Below, piece after piece: positions 23,286 through 31,551 of a stretch of 32,190 nucleotides of DNA. Both the position numbers and the translations under genes were made by a program. This DNA is from an uncultured Faecalibacterium sp. (GTDB lineage: Bacteria > Bacillota > Clostridia > Oscillospirales > Ruminococcaceae): contig CAKSXW010000016.1 of the NCBI GenBank assembly GCA_934518555.1, positions 1-32,190 on the forward strand, read 5' to 3'. The notes beneath the pieces were generated by a model. It saw only the letters and a program-made list of their open reading frames with translations, was not told the DNA's origin and searched no databases. Each line of letters opens with the position of its first letter. The first letter of the stretch is position 1.

Positions 23286-23953
23286 GTCCGGCCACCTGCT
23301 TTCTGCTTTTTCTCCAGCAGGTTCACTGCCAGCAGCACCACCGCCGAGATCACGATATCCACCAGCACCCACCGCATGGCTCCGGCCTCGTCGTTGGTTC
23401 GCCACAGCTGGTACACCGTGGTGGCAATGGTGGCGGTCTTGCCGGGGGTGTAACCGGCGATCATGCTGGTGGCACCGTATTCGCCCAAGGCCCGGGCAAA
23501 GGCCAGCACCGTGCCTGCCAGGATGCCCTGGCGGCAGGCCGGCATCCGCACACGCCAAAAGATCCAGGTGTTGGACTGGCCCAGGGTCTGGGCAGACCAA
23601 GCCAGGGTCTCGTCAAAGCTCTCAAAGGCTCCCCGGGCGGTGCGGTACATCAGGGGAAAGGCCACCACGATGGAGGCAAAGATGGCACTGTACCAATTCA
23701 TGACCAGCTTTACCCCAAAGTGCTGCATAAAGAAGATGCCCAAAGGCCGCTTAGCCCCGAACAGCAGCAGCAAAAAGTAGCCCACCACCGTAGGCGGCAG
23801 CACCATAGGCAGGGTGAGCAGCACATCCAGCACACCCTTGACCACCCGGGGCAGCCGGGCGATGTAATAGGCGGCAAAAATGCCAAGGAAGAACACCGCC
23901 GCACAGCTGATAAGGGCAATGCGGAGGCTGTTCCACAACGGATACCAGTCCAT
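23282..23953 (-). CDS. modB: Molybdate/tungstate ABC importer permease
   Basis: A 223-residue permease of the ModB/CysTW type with five to six helices and the coupling loop containing ARALGEYGATSMIAGYTPGK, the typical ModB signature. It follows modA by 12 bp and overlaps modC by four bases. AAAAGGG lies upstream of ATG 23953. Confidence 0.93.
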   Translation of the reverse strand: MDWYPLWNSLRIALISCAAVFFLGIFAAYYIARLPRVVKGVLDVLLTLPMVLPPTVVGYFLLLLFGAKRPLGIFFMQHFGVKLVMNWYSAIFASIVVAFPLMYRTARGAFESFDETLAWSAQTLGQSNTWIFWRVRMPACRQGILAGTVLAFARALGEYGATSMIAGYTPGKTATIATTVYQLWRTNDEAGAMRWVLVDIVISAVVLLAVNLLEKKQKAGGRT

Positions 23954-23965
23954 AACGGTTCCCTT

Positions 23966-24847
23966 TTACACGGCGCTGAAGCCCACGCCCTCAAAGACGG
24001 TCATGGCCTTGTCGGTCTGCAGGTAAGCCAGGAACTCCTTGGCAGCCTGGGCGTTGGGGGCGGCCTTCAGCACAGCAGCCGGGTAGATGACCTGGCCGCA
24101 CATCTCCTTGGTGGCCTCGTCCACCGGGGTCAGGCCGGCACTGTAGGCGTCGGTGCAGTAGACCACACCGGCATCCACGCTGGCCTCGGTGACTTGGGTG
24201 GTCACTTCCTTCACGTTGGAGCCATAGGTGATGACACCAGCGGCAGCCAGGGCAGTCTCGTCCAGGTCGTAGTAAGCCAGGATCTTCTGGGTGTACTGGC
24301 CCACAGGCACATCGCTGTTGCCCATGCAGAACAGGATGTCCTGGGCCTTCAGGTGCTCTGCCAGGGCGTCAAAGCTGTCAATGCCCTTGTCGCTGCCTTC
24401 CGGCACGCAGAGCACCACCTTGTTTTCCAGCAGGTTTACCCGGCTGTCGGCGTCCACAAAGTCCAGGCCGTCCTTGTTCACCTCTGCAGAGGCGGTGATG
24501 TCCAGCTGGTTCATCTGCTTTTGCCCGGCAGAAATGAACAGATCGCAATCCGCCCCCTCCTGGATCTGGGTCTTGAGGGTGCCGGAGGAGTCGAAGTTGA
24601 ACCGGAAGGTCACTCCCGGATGTTCTGCCATGTAGGTCTCACCGATGGCATTGAGGGTCTCGGTGAGGGAGGCGGCAGCAAACACGATGAGCTCCACGCT
24701 CTGGGCAGCCTCGGAAGAAGCAGCGGCAGAGGAAGCCACGCTGGATGCCGCACTGGAAGCACCGCCGCAGGCAGTGAGGGCAGCAGCAGCACCGGCCATG
24801 CCAGCAGCGGCCAGGAAGCTCCGACGGGAAATGCGATGATCGTTCAT
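23966..24847 (-). CDS. modA: Molybdate/tungstate-binding lipoprotein
   Basis: The 293-residue binding protein starts with a twin-arginine-like segment SRRSFL (7-12) and lipobox LTAC (lipid Cys27), then an Ala/Ser linker. The mature part begins VELIVFAAASLTETLNAIGE, the classic ModA start in which the Ser contacts the oxyanion. FDSSGTLKTQI follows. The fold is that of group II ModA proteins; whether it prefers molybdate or tungstate cannot be read, but the AOR upstream favours tungstate. AAGGAG lies 10 nt before the ATG. Confidence 0.9.
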   Translation of the reverse strand: MNDHRISRRSFLAAAGMAGAAAALTACGGASSAASSVASSAAASSEAAQSVELIVFAAASLTETLNAIGETYMAEHPGVTFRFNFDSSGTLKTQIQEGADCDLFISAGQKQMNQLDITASAEVNKDGLDFVDADSRVNLLENKVVLCVPEGSDKGIDSFDALAEHLKAQDILFCMGNSDVPVGQYTQKILAYYDLDETALAAAGVITYGSNVKEVTTQVTEASVDAGVVYCTDAYSAGLTPVDEATKEMCGQVIYPAAVLKAAPNAQAAKEFLAYLQTDKAMTVFEGVGFSAV

Positions 24848-24924
24848 AACGCTTTTACTCCTTACTTTATGGAAAACAGAGATTTATTTCTACACCCAGT
24901 AAAGCAACTACAGGGTGGGAAGCC

Positions 24925-25857
24925 TTATTTCCGGGCGCACTCGCCGTCCAGGCCTGCAGCAATGCGGACCCCGTGTTCCAGGCTGGGCAGGATATACTCC
25001 AGGCTCTCCTGCACTGCCTTGGGGCTGCCAGGCAGGTTCACTATGAGGGTCTTGCCACGCAGCACGCTGGCCCCCCGGCTCAGCATCCCCCGGGGAGTGA
25101 TGCTGAGGCTGTGGTACCGGATGGCCTCGGCAATGCCGGGGGCGTTGCGGTCCGCCACGGCGCAGGTGGCCTCCGGGGTGATATCCCGGGGGGAGAAGCC
25201 GGTGCCGCCAGTGGTGAGCACCAGGTTCACCTGGCGGCCGTCTGCCATGCGGATCAGCTGGGCCTTCAGGGCCTTGGCCTCGTCGGGCAGGATCATGGTC
25301 TCCTCCACCACATAGCCTGCGGCGGTAAGCATCTCGACAATGAGGGGGCCGCTCTTGTCCTCTCGCTCCCCACGGCTGCCCTTGTCGGACAGGGTGATGA
25401 CGGCAGCACGCAGCGGGGGATCTTCCAGGGCAGGCAGCAGGGTCACTTCGTCCCCCACATGGATCTGGCCCCCGGTGAGCACCCGGGCGAACACGCCCTC
25501 CCGGGGCATGATGCACTCGCCGGTCTGCTGCTTGATGATGCAGTCGTTGTGGCACTCTTTGCCGATCTGGGTCATCTCCAGCACCACGTCCCCAATGGCG
25601 AACCGGCTGGTGACCGGAAGGTTGCGGAAGTCGAAGCCCTCAATGACCAGGTTCTCGCCAAAGGCACCGTATTCCACCCAGATCTTTTTGCGGAAGGCTT
25701 CGATCTTTTCAGCACTGAGCAGGCTGACCTGACGGTGCCAATTGCCGCCGTGGGCATCCTCCAGGATGCCCCACTCCGGGGTGAGAACAGCACTGGGCAC
25801 CTCCGTTTTTACGGTGCCACGCTTGGGGCTGGTGCAGATCGCCAAAAGTTTACCCAT
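24925..25857 (-). CDS. MOSC domain-MogA fusion, molybdopterin adenylyltransferase
   Basis: The 310-residue protein joins two domains. Residues 1-145 are a MOSC domain with its conserved Cys (Cys102 in IGKECHNDC), a module that handles sulfur on the molybdenum cofactor or binds it. Residues 150-310 are a MogA/MoaB-type domain with TTGGTGFSPRD (215-225) and NLPGSPKAV (274-282), which adenylylates molybdopterin before metal insertion. GGAGG lies 9 nt before ATG 25857, five bases after the moaA stop. The fusion recurs in anaerobic Firmicutes as I recall it. Confidence 0.9.
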   Translation of the reverse strand: MGKLLAICTSPKRGTVKTEVPSAVLTPEWGILEDAHGGNWHRQVSLLSAEKIEAFRKKIWVEYGAFGENLVIEGFDFRNLPVTSRFAIGDVVLEMTQIGKECHNDCIIKQQTGECIMPREGVFARVLTGGQIHVGDEVTLLPALEDPPLRAAVITLSDKGSRGEREDKSGPLIVEMLTAAGYVVEETMILPDEAKALKAQLIRMADGRQVNLVLTTGGTGFSPRDITPEATCAVADRNAPGIAEAIRYHSLSITPRGMLSRGASVLRGKTLIVNLPGSPKAVQESLEYILPSLEHGVRIAAGLDGECARK

Positions 25858-25862
25858 AACAA

Positions 25863-26840
25863 TTATCCTCCAATGCGGTACATGCCGCGGGTAGCAGGCA
25901 TGGAACTATCTTCAAAATGGTGTTCCTGGGGCTTTGCCCAGATGGTCTCCCGGATGGCGGCCAGCAGCTGGTCATCGGATGCACCGCTGCGGAGCAGTGC
26001 ACGCAGATCGCAGCCTGCCTCGCTGGCCAGGCAAGGCCGCAAAAAGCCCTGGCTGGTGAGCCGTACCCGGTTGCAGGAGGCGCAGAACTTTCCGTGCACC
26101 GCTGCAATAAAGCCGATGCTGCCCTTCCAGCCCGGCACGGTGTAGTACACCGCCGGGCCATCTCCCAGGGCGTGGCCCTCCTCTGTGGGCAGGGCCGTCA
26201 GCTCCGGCCACCGTCGGGCAAACCGCTGCCGCAGCTCCGGGCCGGAGATGCAGGGCATGGCGGCACCGTAGCCAATGGGCATCATCTCGATGAACCGCAC
26301 CTGCAGGGCGTTGTCCTTTGCCAGGGCCGCCAGGTCCTCCAGCTCTGCCTCGTTGACCCCGGCCTGGGGCACACAGTTCAGCTTGATTGGCAGGCCGCTG
26401 GCCAGGGCAGCCTGCAAGCCTGCCTGTACGGCGGCAAAATCGTCCCGGGCGGTGATCTGCCGGAACAGCTCCGGGCGCAGGGTGTCCAGGCTGATGTTCA
26501 CACTGTCCAGCCCGGCCTGCTGCAAAGCAGGCAGCTGGTCTGCCAGCAGCACGGCGTTGGTGGTCATGGTGACCCGACGGATACCGGGGGTTTCTTTAAG
26601 CCCGGCCACCAGCTGGGCTACGTTTTTGCGGACCAGGGGCTCGCCGCCGGTGACCCGTACCGTGTCGATGCCGCACTGGGCAAACAGGGCTGCCAGCCGC
26701 AAAAATTCCTCGTAGCTCAGCACGGCCTCCCGTTCCAGCTTTTCCACCCCGTCCGGCATACAGTAGCGGCAGCGCAGGTTGCACAGGTCCGTTACCGACA
26801 GGCGCAGGTAGTGGATGTCACGGTGGTAACGATCAAACAT
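25863..26840 (-). CDS. moaA: GTP 3',8-cyclase (radical SAM)
   Basis: A 325-residue radical SAM enzyme that starts molybdopterin synthesis from GTP. The N-terminal SAM cluster ligands are Cys20, Cys24 and Cys27 (CNLRCRYC) and the C-terminal cluster ligands are Cys253, Cys256 and Cys270 ([19 protein letters not shown]). TGGEP at 64-68 binds SAM. The C-terminus ends in the Gly-Gly tail that MoaA needs for activity. The ATG overlaps the moaC stop region by 8 bp, with GGAGG 6 nt upstream. Confidence 0.96.
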   Translation of the reverse strand: MFDRYHRDIHYLRLSVTDLCNLRCRYCMPDGVEKLEREAVLSYEEFLRLAALFAQCGIDTVRVTGGEPLVRKNVAQLVAGLKETPGIRRVTMTTNAVLLADQLPALQQAGLDSVNISLDTLRPELFRQITARDDFAAVQAGLQAALASGLPIKLNCVPQAGVNEAELEDLAALAKDNALQVRFIEMMPIGYGAAMPCISGPELRQRFARRWPELTALPTEEGHALGDGPAVYYTVPGWKGSIGFIAAVHGKFCASCNRVRLTSQGFLRPCLASEAGCDLRALLRSGASDDQLLAAIRETIWAKPQEHHFEDSSMPATRGMYRIGG

Positions 26841-27330
26841 AGCCGCCCTCCGCCCGGATGTAATGGCCGCTCTTGCCGCCAGTTTTTTCCACCAGGTGGA
26901 TCTGGCCCAGCTCCATGCCCTTATCCACGGCCTTGCACATATCGTAGATGGTCAGCAGAGCGGTGGAAACCCCCGTCAGGGCTTCCATCTCCACGCCGGT
27001 AACGCCGCTGGTCTTAACGGTGCACAGGGCTTCCACTGCCTGCTGCTGGGGCAGCAGCCGGAACTGGATGCCCACCTTGGTCAGGGGCAGCGGATGGCAC
27101 AGAGGGATCAGCTCGCTGGTGCGCTTGGTGGCCATGATGCCTGCAATACGGGCTACCCCCAGCACATCGCCTTTTTTCACAGTGCCGTTTTCCACGGCAG
27201 CAAAGGCCTCGGCGTTCATGGTAATGATGCCGTGGGCCGTGGCCTCCCGGGTGGTGACAGGCTTTTCGCTGACATCCACCATCACAGCGTTGCCGGAGGC
27301 ATCAAAATGTGTCAGATTATTTTCATTCAT
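26833..27330 (-). CDS. moaC: Cyclic pyranopterin monophosphate synthase
   Basis: This 165-residue protein converts the MoaA product to cyclic pyranopterin monophosphate. Family motifs include [20 protein letters not shown] near the start, [32 protein letters not shown] with the active-site Asp, and AVDKGMELG with the active-site Lys. ATG 27330 follows AGGTG; the open frame further upstream runs through a palindromic repeat and is not coding. Confidence 0.95.
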   Translation of the reverse strand: MNENNLTHFDASGNAVMVDVSEKPVTTREATAHGIITMNAEAFAAVENGTVKKGDVLGVARIAGIMATKRTSELIPLCHPLPLTKVGIQFRLLPQQQAVEALCTVKTSGVTGVEMEALTGVSTALLTIYDMCKAVDKGMELGQIHLVEKTGGKSGHYIRAEGGYV

Positions 27331-27350
27331 ACTTTTCTTCACCTTAGTAA

Positions 27351-27401
27351 AGCTCCCCCTTCGGGGGAGCTGGCAAAGCCGAAAGGCTTTGACTGAGAGG
27401 G
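27351..27401. repeat. Palindromic intergenic repeat
   Basis: Two hairpins in tandem, AGCTCCCCC-TTC-GGGGGAGCT (27351-27371) and CAAAGCC-GAAA-GGCTTTG (27374-27391), are followed by ACTGAGAGGG. This pattern is a common dispersed repeat in Faecalibacterium and related genomes from memory. It fills the gap between the second MoeA-like gene and moaC. Confidence 0.75.
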
Positions 27402-27404
27402 TTA

Positions 27405-28424
27405 TCAGCAGTGTCCAAAGCCGCAGTTGGGCCAGTGGCACACTTCACAGTTCAGGCACAGGCCGCCCTCCCCCAAACGGGCAATATCCTGGGCGGTGAT
27501 GGGGTCATCCGCCAGCAGACGGGGCAGCAGCAGATCAAAAATAGTGCGCTTGGCGTACATTACGCAGCCCGGCAGGCCGCACACCGGCACACCCTCCAAG
27601 TAGCTTACCAGGAACATGGCCCCAGGCAGCACCGGAGCACCGTAGGTGATGATGTCCGCCCCGGTGTTCTTGATGGCCAGGGGGGTCCGGTCGTCGGGGT
27701 CCACGCTCATGCCGCCGGTGGTAAAGATCAGCTCACACCCGGCGGCCTTGGCCTCCAGGATGGCGGCGGTGATGCCGGCAGGGTCGTCGTCGCAGACCTT
27801 GTGGAAGGTCAGCTGGCAGCCGTAGACTGCCAGCTTGTTTTGCAGGATGGGGGTGAACTTATCCTCGATGCGGCCCTTGAACACCTCGCTGCCGGTGGTG
27901 ATGATGCCCACCTTTTTGGGCTGCATGGGCAGCACATTCAGGATAGGCTCCGGCCCGGCAGCGGCCTGCATGGCGTCCATCTTCTCCTGCTCAATGACCA
28001 GGGGGATGATGCGAGTGCCAGCCAGCTTCTGGCCCTTTTTCACCGGCAGATCCCCGTGGATGGTGGCGATCATCATCTGAGGGATGCTGTTCACCGCCAG
28101 CAGAGCCTTGCGGCGGATCTTCAGCAGACCGTCGCAGTCTGCGATCAGCTCGATCTTGCCTTCCTTGGGCTCGGTGCCGTGGATGTTTTTACCGGCAGCA
28201 GCCTTATACAGCAGGGCAGCAGCCTCGTCCTCGTGGAGGATGCCGGGGTGCTTTTCCCACACATAAAGGTTCTCCTTGCCGATGGACAGCAGCACCGGGA
28301 TATCCTCAGGCTGGATCACATGGCCCTTGCGGAACCGGGCTCCCTTGTACTCCCCCGGGATGATCTGGGTGATATCATGGCAGAGCACCTGCCCTGCTGC
28401 GTCAACAGTACGGATCAGTTTCAT
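27405..28424 (-). CDS. MoeA-like molybdopterin-binding protein with Cys-rich tail
   Basis: The 339-residue protein has a MoeA/MogA-type molybdopterin-binding domain in its second half: [35 protein letters not shown] and a [12 protein letters not shown] segment where MoeA has a SGNP loop. The N-terminal 150 residues lack the usual MoeA domain I/II motifs. The last 17 residues hold five cysteines, Cys323, 326, 329, 334 and 339, which could bind a metal or an iron-sulfur cluster. It lies between mobB and moaC in the operon. A role in metal insertion for a special cofactor form (for example tungstopterin) is inference. Confidence 0.85.
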   Translation of the reverse strand: MKLIRTVDAAGQVLCHDITQIIPGEYKGARFRKGHVIQPEDIPVLLSIGKENLYVWEKHPGILHEDEAAALLYKAAAGKNIHGTEPKEGKIELIADCDGLLKIRRKALLAVNSIPQMMIATIHGDLPVKKGQKLAGTRIIPLVIEQEKMDAMQAAAGPEPILNVLPMQPKKVGIITTGSEVFKGRIEDKFTPILQNKLAVYGCQLTFHKVCDDDPAGITAAILEAKAAGCELIFTTGGMSVDPDDRTPLAIKNTGADIITYGAPVLPGAMFLVSYLEGVPVCGLPGCVMYAKRTIFDLLLPRLLADDPITAQDIARLGEGGLCLNCEVCHWPNCGFGHC

Positions 28425-28438
28425 GCTATCATTTCTCC

Positions 28439-28957
28439 TTACAGCCCGGGCATCTGGGCAAGCACCCAGTCTGCCAGTGCCGGAATATCGTTCAAATCAA
28501 AATCGGCCCCGGGGATATCCCCCACCACAGCCAGGGGCTGGAAGGAGACCGGAGTATCCGAAATGGCCCGGCGCACCACCTCGATCTTGGGCCAGCCGCT
28601 GGACTTGAAGCCCTCCAGCAGCACCAGGTCGTAGCCGTGGCGTTCAAACAGGGCCAGCAGATCCTGCTCTGTGAGGCGGAATTCCTCTGTCAGCAGATAC
28701 CGGGTGCCGGAAAACACCGCCACCCCCTGGGCCCCGGCCTCTCGCAGCCGGAAGCTGTCGGTGCCGGGCACGTCCGGGGTAAACTCGTGGCCGTCATGCT
28801 TGATGACCCCCACTTTCAGCCCCCGGCTCCGCAACTCCGGCAGCAGCTTTTCCAGCAGGGTGGTCTTGCCGCTGTTGTGGACACCGCTGACTGCCAGCAC
28901 CGCCGGGCGCTTCAGGGGCTGGGCGTCCGCCAGGGCTTGCTTTTGTTCACTGTACAA
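28439..28957 (-). CDS. mobB: MobB-type GTPase of molybdopterin guanine dinucleotide synthesis
   Basis: The 172-residue protein has a Walker A loop GVHNSGKTT (25-33) and KHDGH (53-57), typical of MobB, which binds GTP and helps MobA attach GMP to the cofactor. MobA is not in the window. The only plausible start is TTG 28957, which follows GGAGGTG by 7 nt and overlaps the moeA end by 11 bp; no ATG exists near the N-terminus. The overlap suggests translational coupling. Confidence 0.88.
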   Translation of the reverse strand: MYSEQKQALADAQPLKRPAVLAVSGVHNSGKTTLLEKLLPELRSRGLKVGVIKHDGHEFTPDVPGTDSFRLREAGAQGVAVFSGTRYLLTEEFRLTEQDLLALFERHGYDLVLLEGFKSSGWPKIEVVRRAISDTPVSFQPLAVVGDIPGADFDLNDIPALADWVLAQMPGL

Positions 28958-30185
28958 AGGAAAGCACCTCCACTTCTGTGCCGGGCTGTACCGGGCCGCT
29001 GCCTGCAGGGATCTCCACCAGGCAGTTGCAGCCCATCATGGAGGACAAGGCGCCGGAGGAATGGACCTCTGCATTGCCCTCCCCGGGGATGGTCACCTTG
29101 CTGCCGCTGGCGGTGGCACGCAGGTAGCGGCAGCCCTTGCTGGCCTTGGAAAAACCAGTGGTCAGGGTGCGTCGGGTGCGGACCGGGACGCAGGCTGCTT
29201 CCGGCCGCCCGGCAGCTCGCAGCAGAGCCGGGATGGCGTACTGCTCCAGGGTGGCAGCGGCGGCAAAGGGGTTGCCGGACAGGCAGAACACCAGTTTGCC
29301 CTCCAGCAGGGCTGCCAGCATGGGGCTGCCGGGCTTTTGGGCCACCCCCTCCACCAGCAGCTTTGCCCCCAGCTGCTCCAGCACCAGGGGCAGGTAGTCC
29401 TTCTGGCCTACGGAAACGCCGCCGCTGGTGATGACCCCATCGCACCGGGCCAGCAGTTCCCGGATCTGGCAGGCAATGGTCTCCGGGTCATCGGAGCACT
29501 GGCGGCGCTCCACCCCAAAGCCCAGCTGCCGCAGCCGGGCAGCGTTCTGGATGCCGTTGGCATCGTAAATTTTACCAGGTGCCCAGGGGGCGCCGGGTTC
29601 CAGCAGTTCGCTGCCGGTAGCCAGGACCCCTACGGTCAGAGGCCGGAACACCGAAACCTCTGTGTAGCCCTGGCCGGCCAGCACCCCCAGGTGGGCCGGG
29701 GTCAGCACCGTGCCGGCAGGGGCGATCACGGCTCCGGCGGCCACATCTTCGCCCCGGAATACCACGTTCTGCAGCGGTTTTACCGCAGCATGGAGCTGCA
29801 CGGTGTCCTCGCCGCCATCGGTCTGCTCCTGCATCAGGACGCAGTCGGCTCCCTCCGGCAGAGGGGCTCCGGTCATGATCCGGGCAGCGCAGCCCACAGG
29901 CAGGGCGGCTGCCGGGGCATCCCCGGCATAGAGCTTCATGACCACCGGCAGGGTCACCGGGTTCTCCCGGCTGGCACCAGCCAGGTCCCCACTGTGGAGG
30001 GCATAGCCGTCCAGGGGGCTGCGGTCAAAGGGGGGCTGGTCCATCCGGGCACACAGGTCCTGGGCAGCAATGCGGCCCCAGGCCTCCTCCAGGGGAAGGG
30101 TCTCTGCCTGGGGACGGGGCAGAAGGGCTGCTGCCTCCAGTACACTGTGCAGTGCCTGGGCAGGAGCGCTGAAAGTCTGGCTCAT
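28947..30185 (-). CDS. moeA: Molybdopterin molybdenumtransferase
   Basis: A 412-residue MoeA that inserts molybdate or tungstate into adenylylated molybdopterin. Motifs: FDRSPLDGYAL (about 55-65), IMTGAPLPEGAD (about 105), GVLATGSELLEPG, ITSGGVSVGQKDYL and FCLSGNPFAAAATLEQY. The C-terminal domain IV is present. ATG 30185 follows GGAGG by 8 nt; a TTG 15 bp upstream is in frame but overlaps this site. It is the first gene after the structured leader, so it probably opens the cofactor operon. Confidence 0.94.
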   Translation of the reverse strand: MSQTFSAPAQALHSVLEAAALLPRPQAETLPLEEAWGRIAAQDLCARMDQPPFDRSPLDGYALHSGDLAGASRENPVTLPVVMKLYAGDAPAAALPVGCAARIMTGAPLPEGADCVLMQEQTDGGEDTVQLHAAVKPLQNVVFRGEDVAAGAVIAPAGTVLTPAHLGVLAGQGYTEVSVFRPLTVGVLATGSELLEPGAPWAPGKIYDANGIQNAARLRQLGFGVERRQCSDDPETIACQIRELLARCDGVITSGGVSVGQKDYLPLVLEQLGAKLLVEGVAQKPGSPMLAALLEGKLVFCLSGNPFAAAATLEQYAIPALLRAAGRPEAACVPVRTRRTLTTGFSKASKGCRYLRATASGSKVTIPGEGNAEVHSSGALSSMMGCNCLVEIPAGSGPVQPGTEVEVLSFVQ

Positions 30186-30202
30186 AAAAACATCCTCCAA
30201 AG

Positions 30203-30247
30203 GCCCCCTTCCCCTGTCTGCTATGGCTCAGACAGAGGAGAAGGGGG
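30203..30247. repeat. Hairpin next to the moeA ribosome site
   Basis: CCCCCTT (30204-30210) pairs with AAGGGGG (30241-30247) and CTGTCTG (30214-30220) with CAGACAG (30229-30235), loop CTATGGCT. It lies just upstream of the GGAGG of moeA in the leader and could shape its translation. Confidence 0.55.
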
Positions 30248-30271
30248 ATCTTTCTTTATCAAATGGCAGGT

Positions 30272-30318
30272 GAAAAAGAAGCGGAGACGTCTTGACCGAA
30301 AAATCAAAACGCCTCCGC
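30272..30318 (-). terminator. Intrinsic terminator in the moeA leader
   Basis: On the minus strand a 15-bp stem (30281-30295 with 30304-30318, with two G-T pairs) is followed by TTCTTTTT. It lies about 90 nt before the moeA ATG and directly after the structured RNA. It can act as the expression platform of that RNA or as the end of the AOR transcript. Confidence 0.9.
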
Positions 30319-30325
30319 AAATGTG

Positions 30326-30427
30326 CTCCACGACCCCGGCGGCAGCTTGCAGCCTGCCTCGCCGGTGGGCCCCTTCAGCCTGGCCGCCTTTGCAGCGGCA
30401 GCCCTTGGCCGAAAGGTCCCTGTGAAG
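30326..30427 (-). ncRNA. Structured leader RNA, candidate Moco/Tuco riboswitch
   Basis: The minus strand folds as a three-way junction. P1 is CTTCAC (30422-30427) with GTGGAG (30326-30331). P2 has CTTTCGGCC (30407-30415) with GGCTGAAGG (30372-30380), extended by GGG/CCC, and tipped by GCCGC/GCGGC. P3 has CCGGCG (30360-30365) with CGCCGG (30336-30341), and GCAG/CTGC above. The element lies upstream of moeA and is followed by a terminator. The position is that of Moco or Tuco riboswitches; the sequence match to the Rfam model could not be tested. Confidence 0.5.
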
Positions 30428-30612
30428 ATGGGAGGAGTTCTTTTTTTCAAATTGCAGCGTTTCTTCTGCGGGAAGGCGGTAAGGTTTCCCCTGCCACCCT
30501 TCAATGCCGGCCCCGGAGGGTTTTGGCATTGCGGCGCGGTGTCAGTGCCGACGGTTTAGACACCTTTGCTCAAAGAAGCTCTTGTACCCTGATTCAATTG
30601 TAGGCTCTGCGG

Positions 30613-31524
30613 TTAATCGCAGAACTCATCCACATCGCTGATGGCCTTGGCATAGCGACGGGTGAGGTGCTGGGTAGAGAACAGGAACCGCTCGTTCTGG
30701 TTGTTGGTCAGTTCCTCGATATCGGCGTACTCCGGCTTGCCCTGCATGGACTGCCAGGTCTGCTCGATGACCTCCGGCGCAAGGCCGTAGGGGGAACGCT
30801 GGAAGTACTTCAGGGGGGTGGCACTGGGGTAGATGCGAGCGTTGAACCGCACCATCTCAGCAAACATCACACACAGGTCCTTGTCCTCAATGAGCTGGGC
30901 GATCATGGCGTAGTTATCGCTCATATTGGCATTGGAATAGTAGTAGATGTCCTTTGCGCCCTTCCGGGTAACGATATCGGCGCACTGGGGGTCCGCAGGC
31001 ATCTGGGCCAGCAGCTCCTCCGCATTTTCCAGCTCCGCCACCAGCAGAGCGTGGGGGGTCAGCATTGCTGCTGCCGAACGGGAGCGGATGTAACCTGCCA
31101 ACTCCTGGGCCGGGGTCAGCTGCGGCAGCTCCGGGGCGGTCTGGGTGGGCTGGTCCGCAAAGGGATCATTTTCCACCTCCGGCTCTCCGGCCAGAAAATC
31201 CAGCAGCTCCGGGCCAGCCTTTTCGGCCTCCGGGGCGGCAGGGGCCTGGGCAGCTTCTGCCTGCTTTGCAGCAAGGGCAGCAGTCTCCTGCTCCACCACC
31301 GCCATCACGTCCTCCCCTGCCTTGGCGGCACTGCCGTCAAAGGTACTGCCGGTCTCTTTCAGGCGGTGGGCGGTCTCGCTGGCAGCGTCGATGTCAAACA
31401 CCTCCGCTTTTGGTTTTTTCTTTGCGGCTAGTTCTGCCTTCTGCAGCTCCAGGATCACCTGTTCCGGGTCTGCGGAGCTGTCCACCGTGGTGGTGTAGCC
31501 GGGTTTGCGTCTGCCAAACAACAT
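30613..31524 (-). CDS. Unknown protein encoded after the AOR gene
   Basis: The 303-residue protein begins MLFGRRKPGYTTTVDSSADP, then has a low-complexity Ala/Glu/Lys-rich region to about residue 140. The C-terminal domain (about 150-303) is well ordered by composition, with DIYYYSNANMSDNYAMIAQL, FAEMVRFNARIYPSATPLKY and FSTQHLTRRYAKAISDVDEF. No signal peptide, membrane helix or Cys cluster is seen. It starts 28 bp after the AOR stop with AGAGGAA before ATG 31524, so it is cotranscribed. A partner, chaperone or regulator of the AOR is inference from context. No family is recognised. Confidence 0.7.
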   Translation of the reverse strand: MLFGRRKPGYTTTVDSSADPEQVILELQKAELAAKKKPKAEVFDIDAASETAHRLKETGSTFDGSAAKAGEDVMAVVEQETAALAAKQAEAAQAPAAPEAEKAGPELLDFLAGEPEVENDPFADQPTQTAPELPQLTPAQELAGYIRSRSAAAMLTPHALLVAELENAEELLAQMPADPQCADIVTRKGAKDIYYYSNANMSDNYAMIAQLIEDKDLCVMFAEMVRFNARIYPSATPLKYFQRSPYGLAPEVIEQTWQSMQGKPEYADIEELTNNQNERFLFSTQHLTRRYAKAISDVDEFCD

Positions 31525-31551
31525 GACGATCGTTCCTCTTTCTGTGGGATT

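Noticed and set aside
28671..30425. 584-residue plus-strand frame antisense to moeA and mobB
   Set aside because: The minus strand has complete MoeA and MobB motifs; the plus frame crosses the leader RNA and has no family features.
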